DNA of 64,000 bases from Variovorax sp. OV700 (GCF_900099805.1 NZ_FNDR01000001.1:248001-312000); one strand, 5' to 3'; numbered from the stretch's first letter, positions 8,816-18,493 are shown. Numbers and translations are program-made. The notes: generated by a model not told the origin, from the letters alone.

Positions 8816-10206
8816 GCCAGGGCCTCCGCGTCGAGCAGTTCGAAGCGCACCGGCACCGCTTCTCGCGGGAGCAGGCAGGACAAGGTGTTGAGCCGTGGCG
8901 TGAGCGCCGTGCGCACGCCGCCGCCGCCCGCGGGCCCGCAGGTGTAGAGCGCCATCACTTCGCGCGCGAGACGCTCGGCCTGCCCGCGTTCCGCATGCGT
9001 GGCCGCGACGCGCAGGCGCACGTCGCGAAGGCCTGTGTCGCGCGTGTCCGCGAGCATGCGGCCGGCGTCGTCGCCCAGGATGCTGAGTGCGCCGATCAGG
9101 TCTACGCGCAGCGTGAGCCCATCGAGCCGCTTGCGCAGCACCTCCGCCGCAAGCCGCGCACGTGCCTCGGCACGCGGCCCCGCATAGGAGATTTCGCCCT
9201 CGGCGAGCCAGCCGCCTTCATGGCAGACGTTCACCTTGTAGTGGCTCGGCCGCGTGTGGCCGCGCACGCCGGAGAGCGCCACGCGATCCGCCGCGCCCGG
9301 TTGCTGATTCACCTCGGCCTCGGCGATGTCGGCCACCACGTCGGGCGTGAGATAGGCGCTCGGGTCGTGCACCTCATACAGCAGTTGCTCCTTGACCGTG
9401 GCTTCGCTCACGAGGCCGCCGGTTCCGTCGGCCTTGCCAATGGTGCAGTTCCCGTCGGCGTCGATCTCGGCGATGGGGAAGCCCACCGCTTCGAGGCCCG
9501 GCACCTCCTTGTAGCCCGGGTCGGCAAAGTAGCCGCCGCACACCTGCGCACCGCACTCCAGCAAGTGGCCCGCCATGGTGGCGCGGCCGATCCGGTGCCA
9601 GTCGTCTGCGCGCCAGCCGAAGTGCGACATGGCAGGGCCGACGGTGAGCGACGGATCGGCCACGCGGCCGCACACGACGATCTGCGCGCCGGCGTCGAGC
9701 GCGGCGGCAATCGGCTCGGCGCCGATGTAAGCGTTGGCGCTGACGATGCGCAACCCCTCTATCTGCGCGCCGAGCGTTTCATGCAACAGCGCGCGGTGTT
9801 CAGGCCCGGAGAGATCGTCGCCCTCCACCACCGCGATGCGCGGCGCCGCGGCGCCAAGCTCGCGCGCCATGCGGGCGATGTGGCGCGCCGCGGCGCGCGG
9901 GTTGGCCGCGCCAAAGTTGCTGACGATGCGGATGCCGTGCGCCAGGCAACGCGCCAGCACGGGCCTCAGCATGGCATCGAGCAAGGGCTCATAGCCGGCG
10001 TCGGGGTTGTCGCGGCGGCGCAGCTGGGCGAGCGCGAGCGTGCGTTCGGCCAGGGTTTCGAAAATGAGGAAAGCGCGTTGCCCGGCGGGGCCGCTGGCGA
10101 GCCGCTCGATCAGCGTGTCGACCACCGGCCCGGCGGCATCGGTGCGGTCGCCGGAAAAGCCGGCTGCGCAGCCGATCAGCAAAGGAGGCGGTGCAATGGC
10201 ATTCAT
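8812..10206 (-). CDS. AtuA family protein (acyclic terpene utilization, DUF1446)
   Basis: The protein is 464 residues from the chosen ATG at 10206 (MNAIAPPPLLIGCAAGFSGD); an ATG ten codons upstream is an alternative. Family hallmarks are the CAAGFSGDR opening, SNFGAANPRAAARHI near residue 90 and CGRVADPSLTVGPAMSHFGW near 180. AtuA/DUF1446 proteins occur in acyclic terpene and related branched-acid degradation loci, and their reaction is not firmly known. It heads the minus-strand operon containing the AtuA-like protein, a Bug protein and a lipoprotein hydrolase. No geranyl-CoA carboxylase or citronellyl-CoA genes are present, so the substrate may differ. Confidence 0.85.
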   Translation of the reverse strand: MNAIAPPPLLIGCAAGFSGDRTDAAGPVVDTLIERLASGPAGQRAFLIFETLAERTLALAQLRRRDNPDAGYEPLLDAMLRPVLARCLAHGIRIVSNFGAANPRAAARHIARMARELGAAAPRIAVVEGDDLSGPEHRALLHETLGAQIEGLRIVSANAYIGAEPIAAALDAGAQIVVCGRVADPSLTVGPAMSHFGWRADDWHRIGRATMAGHLLECGAQVCGGYFADPGYKEVPGLEAVGFPIAEIDADGNCTIGKADGTGGLVSEATVKEQLLYEVHDPSAYLTPDVVADIAEAEVNQQPGAADRVALSGVRGHTRPSHYKVNVCHEGGWLAEGEISYAGPRAEARARLAAEVLRKRLDGLTLRVDLIGALSILGDDAGRMLADTRDTGLRDVRLRVAATHAERGQAERLAREVMALYTCGPAGGGGVRTALTPRLNTLSCLLPREAVPVRFELLDAEALA

Positions 10207-10454
10207 CGGGGCTGACTTTAGGCAGTCCGCCATCATCCGTAAAATCGAAAATTCGGATCAATTGATCTGATTTTCAGATGATGTGAGACGTGCAATCAAA
10301 ACGGCATTTCGGGGCTCATGTCTGTTTGTGCGTAACATTAGTGAAACTCTCTTTCGAGATTTCAGCGCTACTCCTGTTCGGCGCGCCTTTGACCCGCATG
10401 AATGATCACGGAATGGTCGTCGCTCCAAACGGCCGTTGAAAAACACCTCACCCC

Positions 10455-12887
10455 ATGGCCACCCGTCCCCGCGCGATATTCACCATCTGCTCCAACAACT
10501 ACGTGCCGATGGCGAGGGTTTTGCTGGAAAGCGCGAAACGCCACCATCCGGAAGCCGATGTTTATCTGTGCCTTGCCGACGAGGCGCTGCCAGAGGCCGC
10601 TTTCTATCCGGGGCAATGCGAACTCATTGCGGCCAAGACGCTCGGCATTCCGAACTTCCGAGAGTTTGCGTTCCGCTACGACATCATGGAGTTCAACACG
10701 GCAATCAAGCCGTTCATGATCCGGCATCTGCTCGCGCGCGGACATGAATCCGTGGTGTACCTGGACCCTGACATCGAAGTCTTCGCCCCGCTCGAACGGG
10801 TGTTCTCGCTGCTCGACGAAGGCGCTTCCTTCGTGCTCACGCCGCACCTCACTCAACCGCTGGAGCAGCCCAACTTTCCGAACGATCTCGGGATCATGCG
10901 CGCGGGTGTCTACAACCTGGGTTTTCTTGGGGTGGGGGCTGGCGAGGAAGCCGACCGGATCCTTCGCTGGTGGTCGCGGCGCCTGCAATACGAATGCGTC
11001 AACGAGCCGGATCGCGGCATCTTCGTGGATCAGAAATTCATGGACCTGGTGCCAGGCTTTGCGGCCGGCGCCCGCATCCTGCGCGACACCGCCTACAACG
11101 TGGCGTACTGGAACCTGCAGCAGCGCGCACTCGGCGGAGAACCGGACGACTGGAAGATCGATGGCGCGCCACTTCGCTTTTTCCATTTCAGCGGCATCGA
11201 TCCGTTCAACCCGAAGTACCTGTCCAAACACACCGAGTCATTCCGTGATGAGCAGCAGTCGCCGCTGCTTGGCGAACTTTTGCGCCGCTATGCCGCGCAG
11301 GTGCTCGCGAACGGCCACGGCCGGGTACCGAACGCCATTTACGCTTACGGGCGCTTTGCATCAGGCACGCTGCTGCCCGAGGTAGTGCGCCGGATGTTCC
11401 GCGACCGCCATGTCCACTGGTCCGGGGGCGATCCGTTCCACACCTACGAGGAGTATCTGCACCTGCCGTGCGCACGAACCGCCGGCACTGCATCCCGCGG
11501 CGTCACGAACCTGATGTCGTACCTGCACGAGCGCGAGCCCTGGCTGCGAGGCATTTACGATCTCGCAACGAGTGAAGGCGTAGGCCGCTACGTCGACTGG
11601 TACGTCCAGAATGCGCGAACACTATTGAAAGACAGCCGGCTCGTCGCACCCGTCGCTTTGCGCGCCGGCGTTCAGGCGGCGCCCGCCCACGGTCGGCGCC
11701 CGCCCGCAAGGCGTGGTGCAGAGCCGGACGCGGCGGTAATCGGCTACCTTCGCCTCGCACTCGGCGTTGGCGAAGCGGGTCGCCAGGTGCTCCGCACGCT
11801 GCGGCACGCCGGACTCGATGCGCGTGGCCTGCCGATCCAATTCGGCTCCATGTCCGCCGCCGTGGACAAGTCGCTGGAGCCGCTGTTCGACGACACGGCC
11901 ACCGCCAGGGTACAGGTCTTCAACATCAACGCGGACCAGTTGCCGGGCGTCATTGCCCACCTGGGGTCGGCCCTGCGGTCGGACGCCTACCGCGTGGCCA
12001 TGCCTTTCTGGGAGCTCGAACACTTTCCGGCGCCATGGCTCGCGGCCTTCGATCTGGTGGACGAAATCTGGGCGCCGACCCGTTTCATTCAGACCATGCT
12101 CGCCCGCAGGATCGGCAAGCCCGTGCTCCACATGCCGCTGCCGCTGGACTTCGAGGCCCCACCGACCTTGGACCGTGCACGCTTCGGACTTCCGGAGCAC
12201 GCTTTCCTGTTCTTCTTCAGCTTCGATTTTCTTTCCTATGCCGAACGCAAGAACCCCATGGCTCTGGTGCGTGCATTCAAGAAGGCATTTCGCGATGAAG
12301 GTTCCGCCCATCCCAACGTATGCCTGGTGCTCAAGACACTCAACGCAGACATCGCGCCTGCGCACAGCCAAGCCCTGCGCGACATCCTGCGTACCGACCT
12401 TGACCTGACCCTGATCGAAGAGACTTTGACCCGCACCGAAACGCTGCAGCTGATCACGGCATGCGACGCCGTCGTATCCCTGCACCGCAGCGAAGGACTG
12501 GGCCTGCTGATTGCCGAAGCCATGGCGCTCGGCAAGCCGGTGATCGCGACCGACTACTCGGCAACCGTCGAGCTGGTCTCCTCGGACACCGGCTGGCCCG
12601 TCGACTTCAAGCTTGTGCCGGTACCCGAAAACCAGTATCCGTTCCACGAAGGCCAGGTCTGGGCCGAACCGGACGAGAACCATGCAGCTTGGCAAATGCG
12701 CCAGGTGTTCCACAACCGGCGCGAGGCGCAGCGTCGCGCCGATACCGCGCGCACCATGCTGAAACAGCAGTTCAGTGCCGAGAACTGCGGCGCACGCATG
12801 CGACTGCGCCTCCAAGAACTGGAATCGGCCGGCCCGCCATTGCAAGCGGCAATGGCCTGCACACCGGTAGAAGACCGTGCCCGATAA
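10455..12887 (+). CDS. Two-domain glycosyltransferase (GT-A-like plus GT4)
   Basis: The 810-residue protein has two catalytic modules. Residues about 1-340 resemble a GT-A nucleotide-sugar transferase: it opens AIFTICSNNYVPMARVLLES and has a DxD-type motif YLDPDIEVF with Asp104 and Asp106. Residues about 430-790 are a GT-B, GT4-like module with HRSEGLGLLIAEAMALGKPV near residue 680, whose E-x7-E pattern binds the donor sugar. No signal peptide or membrane segment is seen, so it is probably cytoplasmic. It overlaps the next gene by 11 bases. The pair probably builds or decorates a surface polysaccharide or a protein glycan. Confidence 0.85.
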   Translation: MATRPRAIFTICSNNYVPMARVLLESAKRHHPEADVYLCLADEALPEAAFYPGQCELIAAKTLGIPNFREFAFRYDIMEFNTAIKPFMIRHLLARGHESVVYLDPDIEVFAPLERVFSLLDEGASFVLTPHLTQPLEQPNFPNDLGIMRAGVYNLGFLGVGAGEEADRILRWWSRRLQYECVNEPDRGIFVDQKFMDLVPGFAAGARILRDTAYNVAYWNLQQRALGGEPDDWKIDGAPLRFFHFSGIDPFNPKYLSKHTESFRDEQQSPLLGELLRRYAAQVLANGHGRVPNAIYAYGRFASGTLLPEVVRRMFRDRHVHWSGGDPFHTYEEYLHLPCARTAGTASRGVTNLMSYLHEREPWLRGIYDLATSEGVGRYVDWYVQNARTLLKDSRLVAPVALRAGVQAAPAHGRRPPARRGAEPDAAVIGYLRLALGVGEAGRQVLRTLRHAGLDARGLPIQFGSMSAAVDKSLEPLFDDTATARVQVFNINADQLPGVIAHLGSALRSDAYRVAMPFWELEHFPAPWLAAFDLVDEIWAPTRFIQTMLARRIGKPVLHMPLPLDFEAPPTLDRARFGLPEHAFLFFFSFDFLSYAERKNPMALVRAFKKAFRDEGSAHPNVCLVLKTLNADIAPAHSQALRDILRTDLDLTLIEETLTRTETLQLITACDAVVSLHRSEGLGLLIAEAMALGKPVIATDYSATVELVSSDTGWPVDFKLVPVPENQYPFHEGQVWAEPDENHAAWQMRQVFHNRREAQRRADTARTMLKQQFSAENCGARMRLRLQELESAGPPLQAAMACTPVEDRAR

Positions 12888-15567
12888 AGCGCTGCGCGAA
12901 GCGCAATCCGTTGTGGGCAGGCGCCCAAGGCGCTGGACCTTGATCGGCGATGTCGGCGGCGCGCACAGCTATCACGTGGGCGACGAGGCAATGCTCGAAA
13001 GCAACGTGCGCTTGCTGCGCACCATCGACCCGGACGCCACACTGCATGTGGTCTCCGCCGACCCGGCCTTCACCGCGGCAGCGTATGAAGTCGAAGGTCT
13101 GCCGCGCCTGGGCTTCGACAACTGCGCATCGGACGAAGCGCGCGAAGCGCTCCTGGCCAGGCTTTCGCACATGCACTGGACCAGCGAAACGCCCGGCGCC
13201 TTCGCGCGCATGGCCGACGAATCGGACGGCCTGCTGATCTCCGGGGGCGGCAATCTGCGAAGCACCTGGCCGAACTGCATCTATGAGCGGGTGGCTCTGT
13301 GCCGAAAAGCCGTGGCGAACGGAGCGCCGATCATCATCCTGGGCCAGACCCTCGGACCGGAGCTGAACGCGCGGCATCGCGAACTGGTGTCGGAGATCGT
13401 CCGCGCAGCGTGGTGGATCGGTGTCAGGGAAGCGCAGAGCTTCGCGTTCGCGCTGGAGCTCGGTGCGCTCCCCGAGCAGTTGTCCTACCAGATCGACGAT
13501 GCGGCAGAACTCTGGAAAGAAGCTGCCGACACCGAGCCCGCATGCCTGCCCTTCTCCGTGGAGACGCCGTGGATCGGCATTACGTTCCATCCATTCGTCG
13601 ATCCGACGAGCGACGACCCGTTGCTCGACCAGTTGGCCGATCAACTGGAGCAGACCTCCGCTCGAACGGGTTGTCGGCTGGTGTTCATTCCGCATGCCAG
13701 GGCCGCCGCAACTATGGGCGCTCCCTGGTCCGACGAGGATGTGGGTCGCGCGCTGGCACGGCGCATGCGGTCGACGGTGCTTCACCTGATGCCGGTTCTC
13801 TCGGCGCGCCAAGTGGCCCGGTTGACCGGGCAGGCACAAATGATCGTGAGTTCGCGCTACCACCCGATCGTCTTCGGGCTGGCGCAGGGCGTGCCGTGCC
13901 TCGGCATCTGGGCCGACCTGTACACCCGCACCAAGTTGTGCGGCGCCCTGCAGCACTTCGACCGTGCCGACGATTCGTGCAGCCTCGAAGGCATCCGTCA
14001 GCAACAGCTCGCGCGGAAGCTGGCCGAGCTGTGGAATAGCCGCGCGGCAGCGCGCGAGAAAATTCATGCGCTAGGCCTGCAGAACGATGCGGACGAGCAG
14101 CGCCGTCGCCGTCAGCTTGTGCGGCTGGTCATGCAGCGAGAGGCGGCGGACACGCCGCAGCCCGATCGGCTGGCCGGCATTCTGGCCACCGCCATGCGCG
14201 AACCGCATGCCTTTACGGCGCCTTTCGGTTCGGGGGAGCCGACCAGGAAGGCGCCGATGACCGAGGCGATGCCGCGCCACGCGACTGCGGGCCGCGCGCT
14301 GCCCGCGTCACTTCATCTCAAAAAGGATCCAAAGATGCTGACCGACGCAGACTGGCAGAGTTTTTCGCGCGACGGTTTCCTGCACCTTGGGCAGGTGCTC
14401 GATGCTCAACAGGTACAGGCGCTGCAGCAGCGTGCTGACGCTCTGGCCCTGGGGCAGATCTCGAATCCGGCGATCCAGATGCAGTACGACACGGGCGGCG
14501 CCTACGAGGCGTTGCCCGAGGCCGTGAGCCAGTTCGAAGAAGGCACTCGCCTGTACCGGAAGATTCAAGGTCTGGAAACAGACGACCTTTTCGCAGCGCT
14601 GATCGACAGGCCGCTCTTTCGCGAGATTTGCGCGCACATATACGGCGCCCATGCGGCGGTGTCGATCTTCCGCGCCATGGTCATGAACAAGCCAGCAGGC
14701 CAGGGCACCTACCTCCCATGGCATCAGGACGGCGGCACGGTTTGGCAACTCGACCGCGACCCGCAGGCAACCATCTGGGTTGCGCTCGACCCCGCAACCC
14801 GGGACAACGGCTGCATGGATGCCATCCGGGGCTCGCATCGCCTGGGCTTGCTGAGCCTGCACGGCAGTACCTTGACCGAAGAGCATGTGCGCGAGTACTG
14901 CCGCGACGATCTGACGGTGCCGCTCGAGGTGCCTGCGGGACACGCAGTGCTTCTGCACAACTGGCTGATCCATCGCTCCGGCATCAACCCTTCATCCACG
15001 CCACGGCGCGCCTTCACCATGTGCTGCATGGATGCCCGCACGCGCGGCATCCTGACAGGCGATCATTTTCCAGTCGTTTTCGGCGAGCAGGCCTCCGAGC
15101 CTGATCCGTTTGTGCGCCAGTTGAAGCAGGATCATGCCGCGCAGACCGACAAGGCCACCCAGGCCGAGGAATACGCGTTGAGCCTGCGCGACCAGAACAC
15201 GCAGCTCCAGATGTCGATTGCCGAGGCCACGAAGTACGCACAAAGCCTGGAAGCGCAAGCCGCAACCTTGCAGCAGCACGGCCTAGATCTGGAAGACGCA
15301 CGCCAAGAGAACCGTCGGCTCGCGAACGCGGTGACGCAAATGCGTGGGGAGATGCTTGCATTGAGCCGCGCGCTGGACGCCGCGGCGCAGCCGCCCCAGG
15401 CTGCACAGGCTGCACACGTTGCACACGCGCTGCAGGAGGAACTGAACACGCTGAAGGTTCATGCGGAGCAGCTGGCAGCATCCATGCAAGCCGTCTACGC
15501 CTCGAACTCGTGGCGCGTCACGCGCCCGCTTCGCGCAATGTTCGGGGTGCTGCGCAACCAGCGCTAG
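12877..15567 (+). CDS. Polysaccharide pyruvyl transferase / PhyH dioxygenase fusion
   Basis: The 896-residue protein starts at GTG 12877, inside the end of the upstream glycosyltransferase. Residues about 15-370 match the polysaccharide pyruvyl transferase family (GDVGGAHSYHVGDEAMLES, then SSRYHPIVFGLAQGVPCLGI). Residues 487 to about 735 form a phytanoyl-CoA dioxygenase-like domain with the Fe(II) triad: WHQDGG gives His616 and Asp618, and LIHRSG gives His699. A Gln/Glu/Ala-rich coiled coil follows, and the C-terminus SNSWRVTRPLRAM matches a tail often found in polysaccharide glycosyltransferases. It probably adds pyruvyl ketals and hydroxylates or oxidises a glycan or its lipid. A possible internal start is listed separately. 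Confidence 0.8.
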   Translation: MPDKALREAQSVVGRRPRRWTLIGDVGGAHSYHVGDEAMLESNVRLLRTIDPDATLHVVSADPAFTAAAYEVEGLPRLGFDNCASDEAREALLARLSHMHWTSETPGAFARMADESDGLLISGGGNLRSTWPNCIYERVALCRKAVANGAPIIILGQTLGPELNARHRELVSEIVRAAWWIGVREAQSFAFALELGALPEQLSYQIDDAAELWKEAADTEPACLPFSVETPWIGITFHPFVDPTSDDPLLDQLADQLEQTSARTGCRLVFIPHARAAATMGAPWSDEDVGRALARRMRSTVLHLMPVLSARQVARLTGQAQMIVSSRYHPIVFGLAQGVPCLGIWADLYTRTKLCGALQHFDRADDSCSLEGIRQQQLARKLAELWNSRAAAREKIHALGLQNDADEQRRRRQLVRLVMQREAADTPQPDRLAGILATAMREPHAFTAPFGSGEPTRKAPMTEAMPRHATAGRALPASLHLKKDPKMLTDADWQSFSRDGFLHLGQVLDAQQVQALQQRADALALGQISNPAIQMQYDTGGAYEALPEAVSQFEEGTRLYRKIQGLETDDLFAALIDRPLFREICAHIYGAHAAVSIFRAMVMNKPAGQGTYLPWHQDGGTVWQLDRDPQATIWVALDPATRDNGCMDAIRGSHRLGLLSLHGSTLTEEHVREYCRDDLTVPLEVPAGHAVLLHNWLIHRSGINPSSTPRRAFTMCCMDARTRGILTGDHFPVVFGEQASEPDPFVRQLKQDHAAQTDKATQAEEYALSLRDQNTQLQMSIAEATKYAQSLEAQAATLQQHGLDLEDARQENRRLANAVTQMRGEMLALSRALDAAAQPPQAAQAAHVAHALQEELNTLKVHAEQLAASMQAVYASNSWRVTRPLRAMFGVLRNQR
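14321..14337 (+). promoter_or_regulatory. Possible internal ribosome binding site and start for the PhyH domain
   Basis: AAAAGGA at 14321-14327 lies seven bases before an in-frame ATG at 14335, which is exactly the first residue (487) of the PhyH domain. The fused gene could therefore also give a free 410-residue dioxygenase, or it could be two genes joined by loss of a stop. Confidence 0.4.
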
Positions 15568-15784
15568 CGACGATCGAAGTCAAGCGAACAAGGCAGGCCC
15601 AGCTTTCGAATGACCGGCTTTCACCATAGCGGTAAGAGCCGGTGCACACAGGCCACACGGCAGTTCACAGTGCGCACCGGCTGGGCTTTGCCGCGCACAG
15701 GCATGATGGGGTCTACCAGATCGGCCCGGAAAGCCTGAGAGCCTTCCTCTCGACCCGGACCCTGGAACCGACGGAGCGGTACCC

Positions 15785-16636
15785 ATGAAAGCACCACCAC
15801 GCCTGCAGGCGCTGGTCAACGAAGGCCTGATCGACACGGTGGTACGCCAGCTGATGAGCGGCAAGGAAGCCATGGTCTATGTGGTGCGCTGCGGCGACGA
15901 CACCCGCTGCGCCAAGGTCTACAAGGAAGCCGACAAGCGCAGTTTTCGACAGGCCGTCGACTACACGGAAAACCGCCGCGTGCGCAATTCGCGCGAGACG
16001 CGCGCCATGGCCAAGGGCACGCGCTTCGGCCGCCAGGTGACCGAGGCCATCTGGCAGAGCGCCGAGGTCGATGCGCTCTATCGGCTGGCGGCGGCCGGCG
16101 TGCGCGTGCCGGTTCCCTACAACTTCCTGGAAGGCGTGCTGCTCATGGAGCTGGTGACCGACGCCAACGGCGACGCGGCCCCCCGCCTGAACGACGTGGC
16201 ATTCACACCCGAGGAAGCCATGCAGCACCACGCCAGCCTGCTGAAGGAAGTGGTGCGCATGCTGTGCGCGGGCGTCGTGCACGGCGACCTGTCGGAGTTC
16301 AACGTGCTGCTGGCAGCCGACGGCCCGGTGGTCATCGACCTGCCGCAGGCCGTGGATGCCGCGGGCAACAACCACGCCAGGCGCATGCTCCTGCGCGATG
16401 TTGAAAACCTGCGCAACTTCTTTGGCCAGTTTGCGCCGGAACTCCTGGGCACGCACTACGGCGACGAGATCTGGCACCTGTACGAGCGCGGCTTGCTGCG
16501 CGTCGAGTCGGTGCTGACCGGCACGCACGTGCGCGACACCGGGCCGGTCGACCTGGGCAATGTGCTGCGCGAGGTTGACGATGCGCGCGAGGAAGAAGCG
16601 GCGCGGCGCCTGCGCATGCAATTGCCGCGGCTGTGA
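15785..16636 (+). CDS. RIO1-like serine protein kinase (PA4780 family)
   Basis: The 283-residue protein has the RIO kinase core. Residues about 22-60 contain a short P-loop-like region (SGKEAMVYVVRCGDDTRCAK with the ATP-binding Lys). The catalytic loop VHGDLSEFNVLL near residue 165 supplies Asp and Asn, and VVIDLPQAVD is the metal-binding segment that replaces DFG. Bacterial RIO1 homologues of this kind are cytoplasmic and poorly characterised. The gene stands alone with its own promoter region. Confidence 0.9.
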   Translation: MKAPPRLQALVNEGLIDTVVRQLMSGKEAMVYVVRCGDDTRCAKVYKEADKRSFRQAVDYTENRRVRNSRETRAMAKGTRFGRQVTEAIWQSAEVDALYRLAAAGVRVPVPYNFLEGVLLMELVTDANGDAAPRLNDVAFTPEEAMQHHASLLKEVVRMLCAGVVHGDLSEFNVLLAADGPVVIDLPQAVDAAGNNHARRMLLRDVENLRNFFGQFAPELLGTHYGDEIWHLYERGLLRVESVLTGTHVRDTGPVDLGNVLREVDDAREEEAARRLRMQLPRL

Positions 16637-16645
16637 GGCCGGGCC

Positions 16646-16990
16646 TCAGGGCCGTTGGCTTTTCAACTCGCGCAGTTGCTCCTCGGCATGCTCGAGTTCT
16701 GACCGAAGCAGCCGGATGTCGTGCTCCAGCTTGTCGATGCGCGCCGCACGGCTTTGAGGCGGTTCCGTCCCCTGGCAGCGCGTGCGAAGCGCGGTCAGTG
16801 TGTCGGCGAGTTGCCGCCGGCGCAGCATCTGCCCCCTGGAGCGCGCCAGGTCCATGTCGCGCTCCAGCGCAGCTTCTTCCGCATGGCAAGAAGTGCCCTC
16901 CGCCGATTCCGCAGGTTGCGCAGGCGGCGTGGATTGGGCGAAGGCGGGCATTGCCAGGGCCAGCGCAATGACGAGGAGGCTGCGTTTCAC
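16646..16990 (-). CDS. Small periplasmic DUF1090-like protein
   Basis: The 114-residue protein has a clear signal peptide (MKRSLLVIALALAMPAFA). The mature part has two cysteines: CHAEEAALERDMDLARSRGQ and the later TRCQG. An Arg/Leu-rich, heptad-like helix follows (IDKLEHDIRLLRSELEHAEE). The Cys-helix-Cys layout resembles DUF1090 (YqjC-like), whose function is not defined. It is convergent with the RIO kinase gene. Confidence 0.7.
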   Translation of the reverse strand: MKRSLLVIALALAMPAFAQSTPPAQPAESAEGTSCHAEEAALERDMDLARSRGQMLRRRQLADTLTALRTRCQGTEPPQSRAARIDKLEHDIRLLRSELEHAEEQLRELKSQRP

Positions 16991-17116
16991 GCACGGCTCC
17001 CATCGCGGTCCTGAGGGCCACCGTGCCGATCGAATTTCATTGCGACTCCCGTTTGTTGGCGGTGCCAGGGTCCGCTTTGCCTGATTCTGTCCCAGGTCAG
17101 GACGTAAGAAGGCCCC

Positions 17117-18478
17117 TCACGCCAGTTCCTCCACCCGCAGCGCGGTGACCTTCCCTGCGACCGAGGGATGTGCCTGCAGCGCGTGCAGCGCCAGGTCCAT
17201 CGTGCCCTGCTGCACCGGCTGCGTCAGCACCAGCACCTGCGGGCCCGAGCCGGGCTGCGCAGCAGCAGCCAGCGTCACATGGCGTACCGGCACCTGCTGC
17301 CGCACGAGCCAGGCAGATATCGCCTCGACGTCGCCGGCCGCATGCACGGGCACGCGCAGGTAGTGCGATGAGCATGTCGCGGCGCGCGGCAGCACCGGCA
17401 AGGCGCTCATCGCGTGGGCATGAAACCCGAGGTGCGGCACGCGCTGTGCCGCATGGGTGCCGTCGAGCCGCGCCACGTCCACCAGATCGGCGATCACCGC
17501 CGAGGCGGTCTGCTCGGACCCTGCACCCGCACCGTAGTACATGGTGACGCCGGCCGCATCGCCCTTGACCATGATGCCGTTCATCGACCCGTTCACATGC
17601 GCCATGAGGTGCGACACGGGCACCAGCGCGGGCTGCACGCGGAGCTCCACGCCCTCTTCCCTCCGGCGGGCCACGCCCAGGAGCTTGATGCGAAAGCCCA
17701 ACTGCGCGGCGCAGGCCACGTCCGTCCGCTGAAGTGACGTGATGCCTTCCACCTGCACGTCGGCAAGCCGCACGGAGGTGCCGAACGCATTGGCGGCCAG
17801 CAGGGTGAGCTTGTGCGCGGCGTCGATACCCTCGATGTCGAAGGCCGGGTCGGCCTCGGCATAGCCCAGTGCCTGGGCCTCGGCGAGCGCGGCGGCAAAG
17901 TCCAGGCCTTCGTCCTCCATCTTGCTCAGGATGAAATTGGTGGTGCCGTTGATGATGCCCGCCACCCACTCGATACGGTTGGCCGTGAGGCCTTCGCGCA
18001 GCGCCTTGACGATGGGAATGCTCACCGCCACGGCGCCCTCGTAGGCCACGGCCACGCCATGCTGGCGAGCCGCGGCAAAGATCTCGGCGCCGTGCACCGC
18101 CAGCAGGGCCTTGTTGGCCGTGACCACGTGCTTGCCGTGCGCAATGGCGGCCAGCACCCAGTCGCGCGCTGGGCCGGTGCCGCCAGCCACTTCCACCACC
18201 ACGTCGACGTCCGGGTGCGTGGCCACGCGCAGCGGGTCGTCCGTCACCGGAACAGTGCCGCCCACGATGCGCGCGGCACGCTCCAGGTTGCGCGCCGCCA
18301 CCATCACCAGTTCAATCGGCCGGCCCGCGCGTCCGGCAATGTCGGCCTGGTTGCGCGCCAGCACCCGGAACGTGCCCGCGCCGACGGTGCCGATGCCGAT
18401 CATGCCCACGCGCAATGCGCGAGGTGCCGCGGAACGGCTGGGCAGGGGTTCGAGTGACTGGACTGGATCGCGGTACAT
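17117..18478 (-). CDS. hom: Homoserine dehydrogenase
   Basis: The 453-residue enzyme reduces aspartate semialdehyde to homoserine with NAD(P)H, the branch step to threonine, isoleucine and methionine. The N-terminal Rossmann motif is VGMIGIGTVGAGTF. The family signature region around GFRIKLLGVARR carries the catalytic Lys. The C-terminal part from about residue 365 is an ACT-like regulatory domain. The start at 18478 is chosen because GGAGA precedes it; the next ATG upstream lies inside a terminator hairpin. The gene is monocistronic here (no thrC) and is preceded by a Thr/Ile-rich leader peptide and hairpins, which suggests attenuation. Confidence 0.93.
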   Translation of the reverse strand: MYRDPVQSLEPLPSRSAAPRALRVGMIGIGTVGAGTFRVLARNQADIAGRAGRPIELVMVAARNLERAARIVGGTVPVTDDPLRVATHPDVDVVVEVAGGTGPARDWVLAAIAHGKHVVTANKALLAVHGAEIFAAARQHGVAVAYEGAVAVSIPIVKALREGLTANRIEWVAGIINGTTNFILSKMEDEGLDFAAALAEAQALGYAEADPAFDIEGIDAAHKLTLLAANAFGTSVRLADVQVEGITSLQRTDVACAAQLGFRIKLLGVARRREEGVELRVQPALVPVSHLMAHVNGSMNGIMVKGDAAGVTMYYGAGAGSEQTASAVIADLVDVARLDGTHAAQRVPHLGFHAHAMSALPVLPRAATCSSHYLRVPVHAAGDVEAISAWLVRQQVPVRHVTLAAAAQPGSGPQVLVLTQPVQQGTMDLALHALQAHPSVAGKVTALRVEELA

Positions 18479-18493
18479 GGAAATCTCCGGGTG

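Noticed and set aside
10207-10454. Additional gene in the gap before the glycosyltransferase
   Set aside because: Short frames here have no ribosome binding site or motif. The gap most likely holds the divergent promoters.
15613-15643. Terminator after the pyruvyltransferase-PhyH gene
   Set aside because: ACCGGCT and AGCCGGT can pair, but the loop is 17 bases and no U-run follows.
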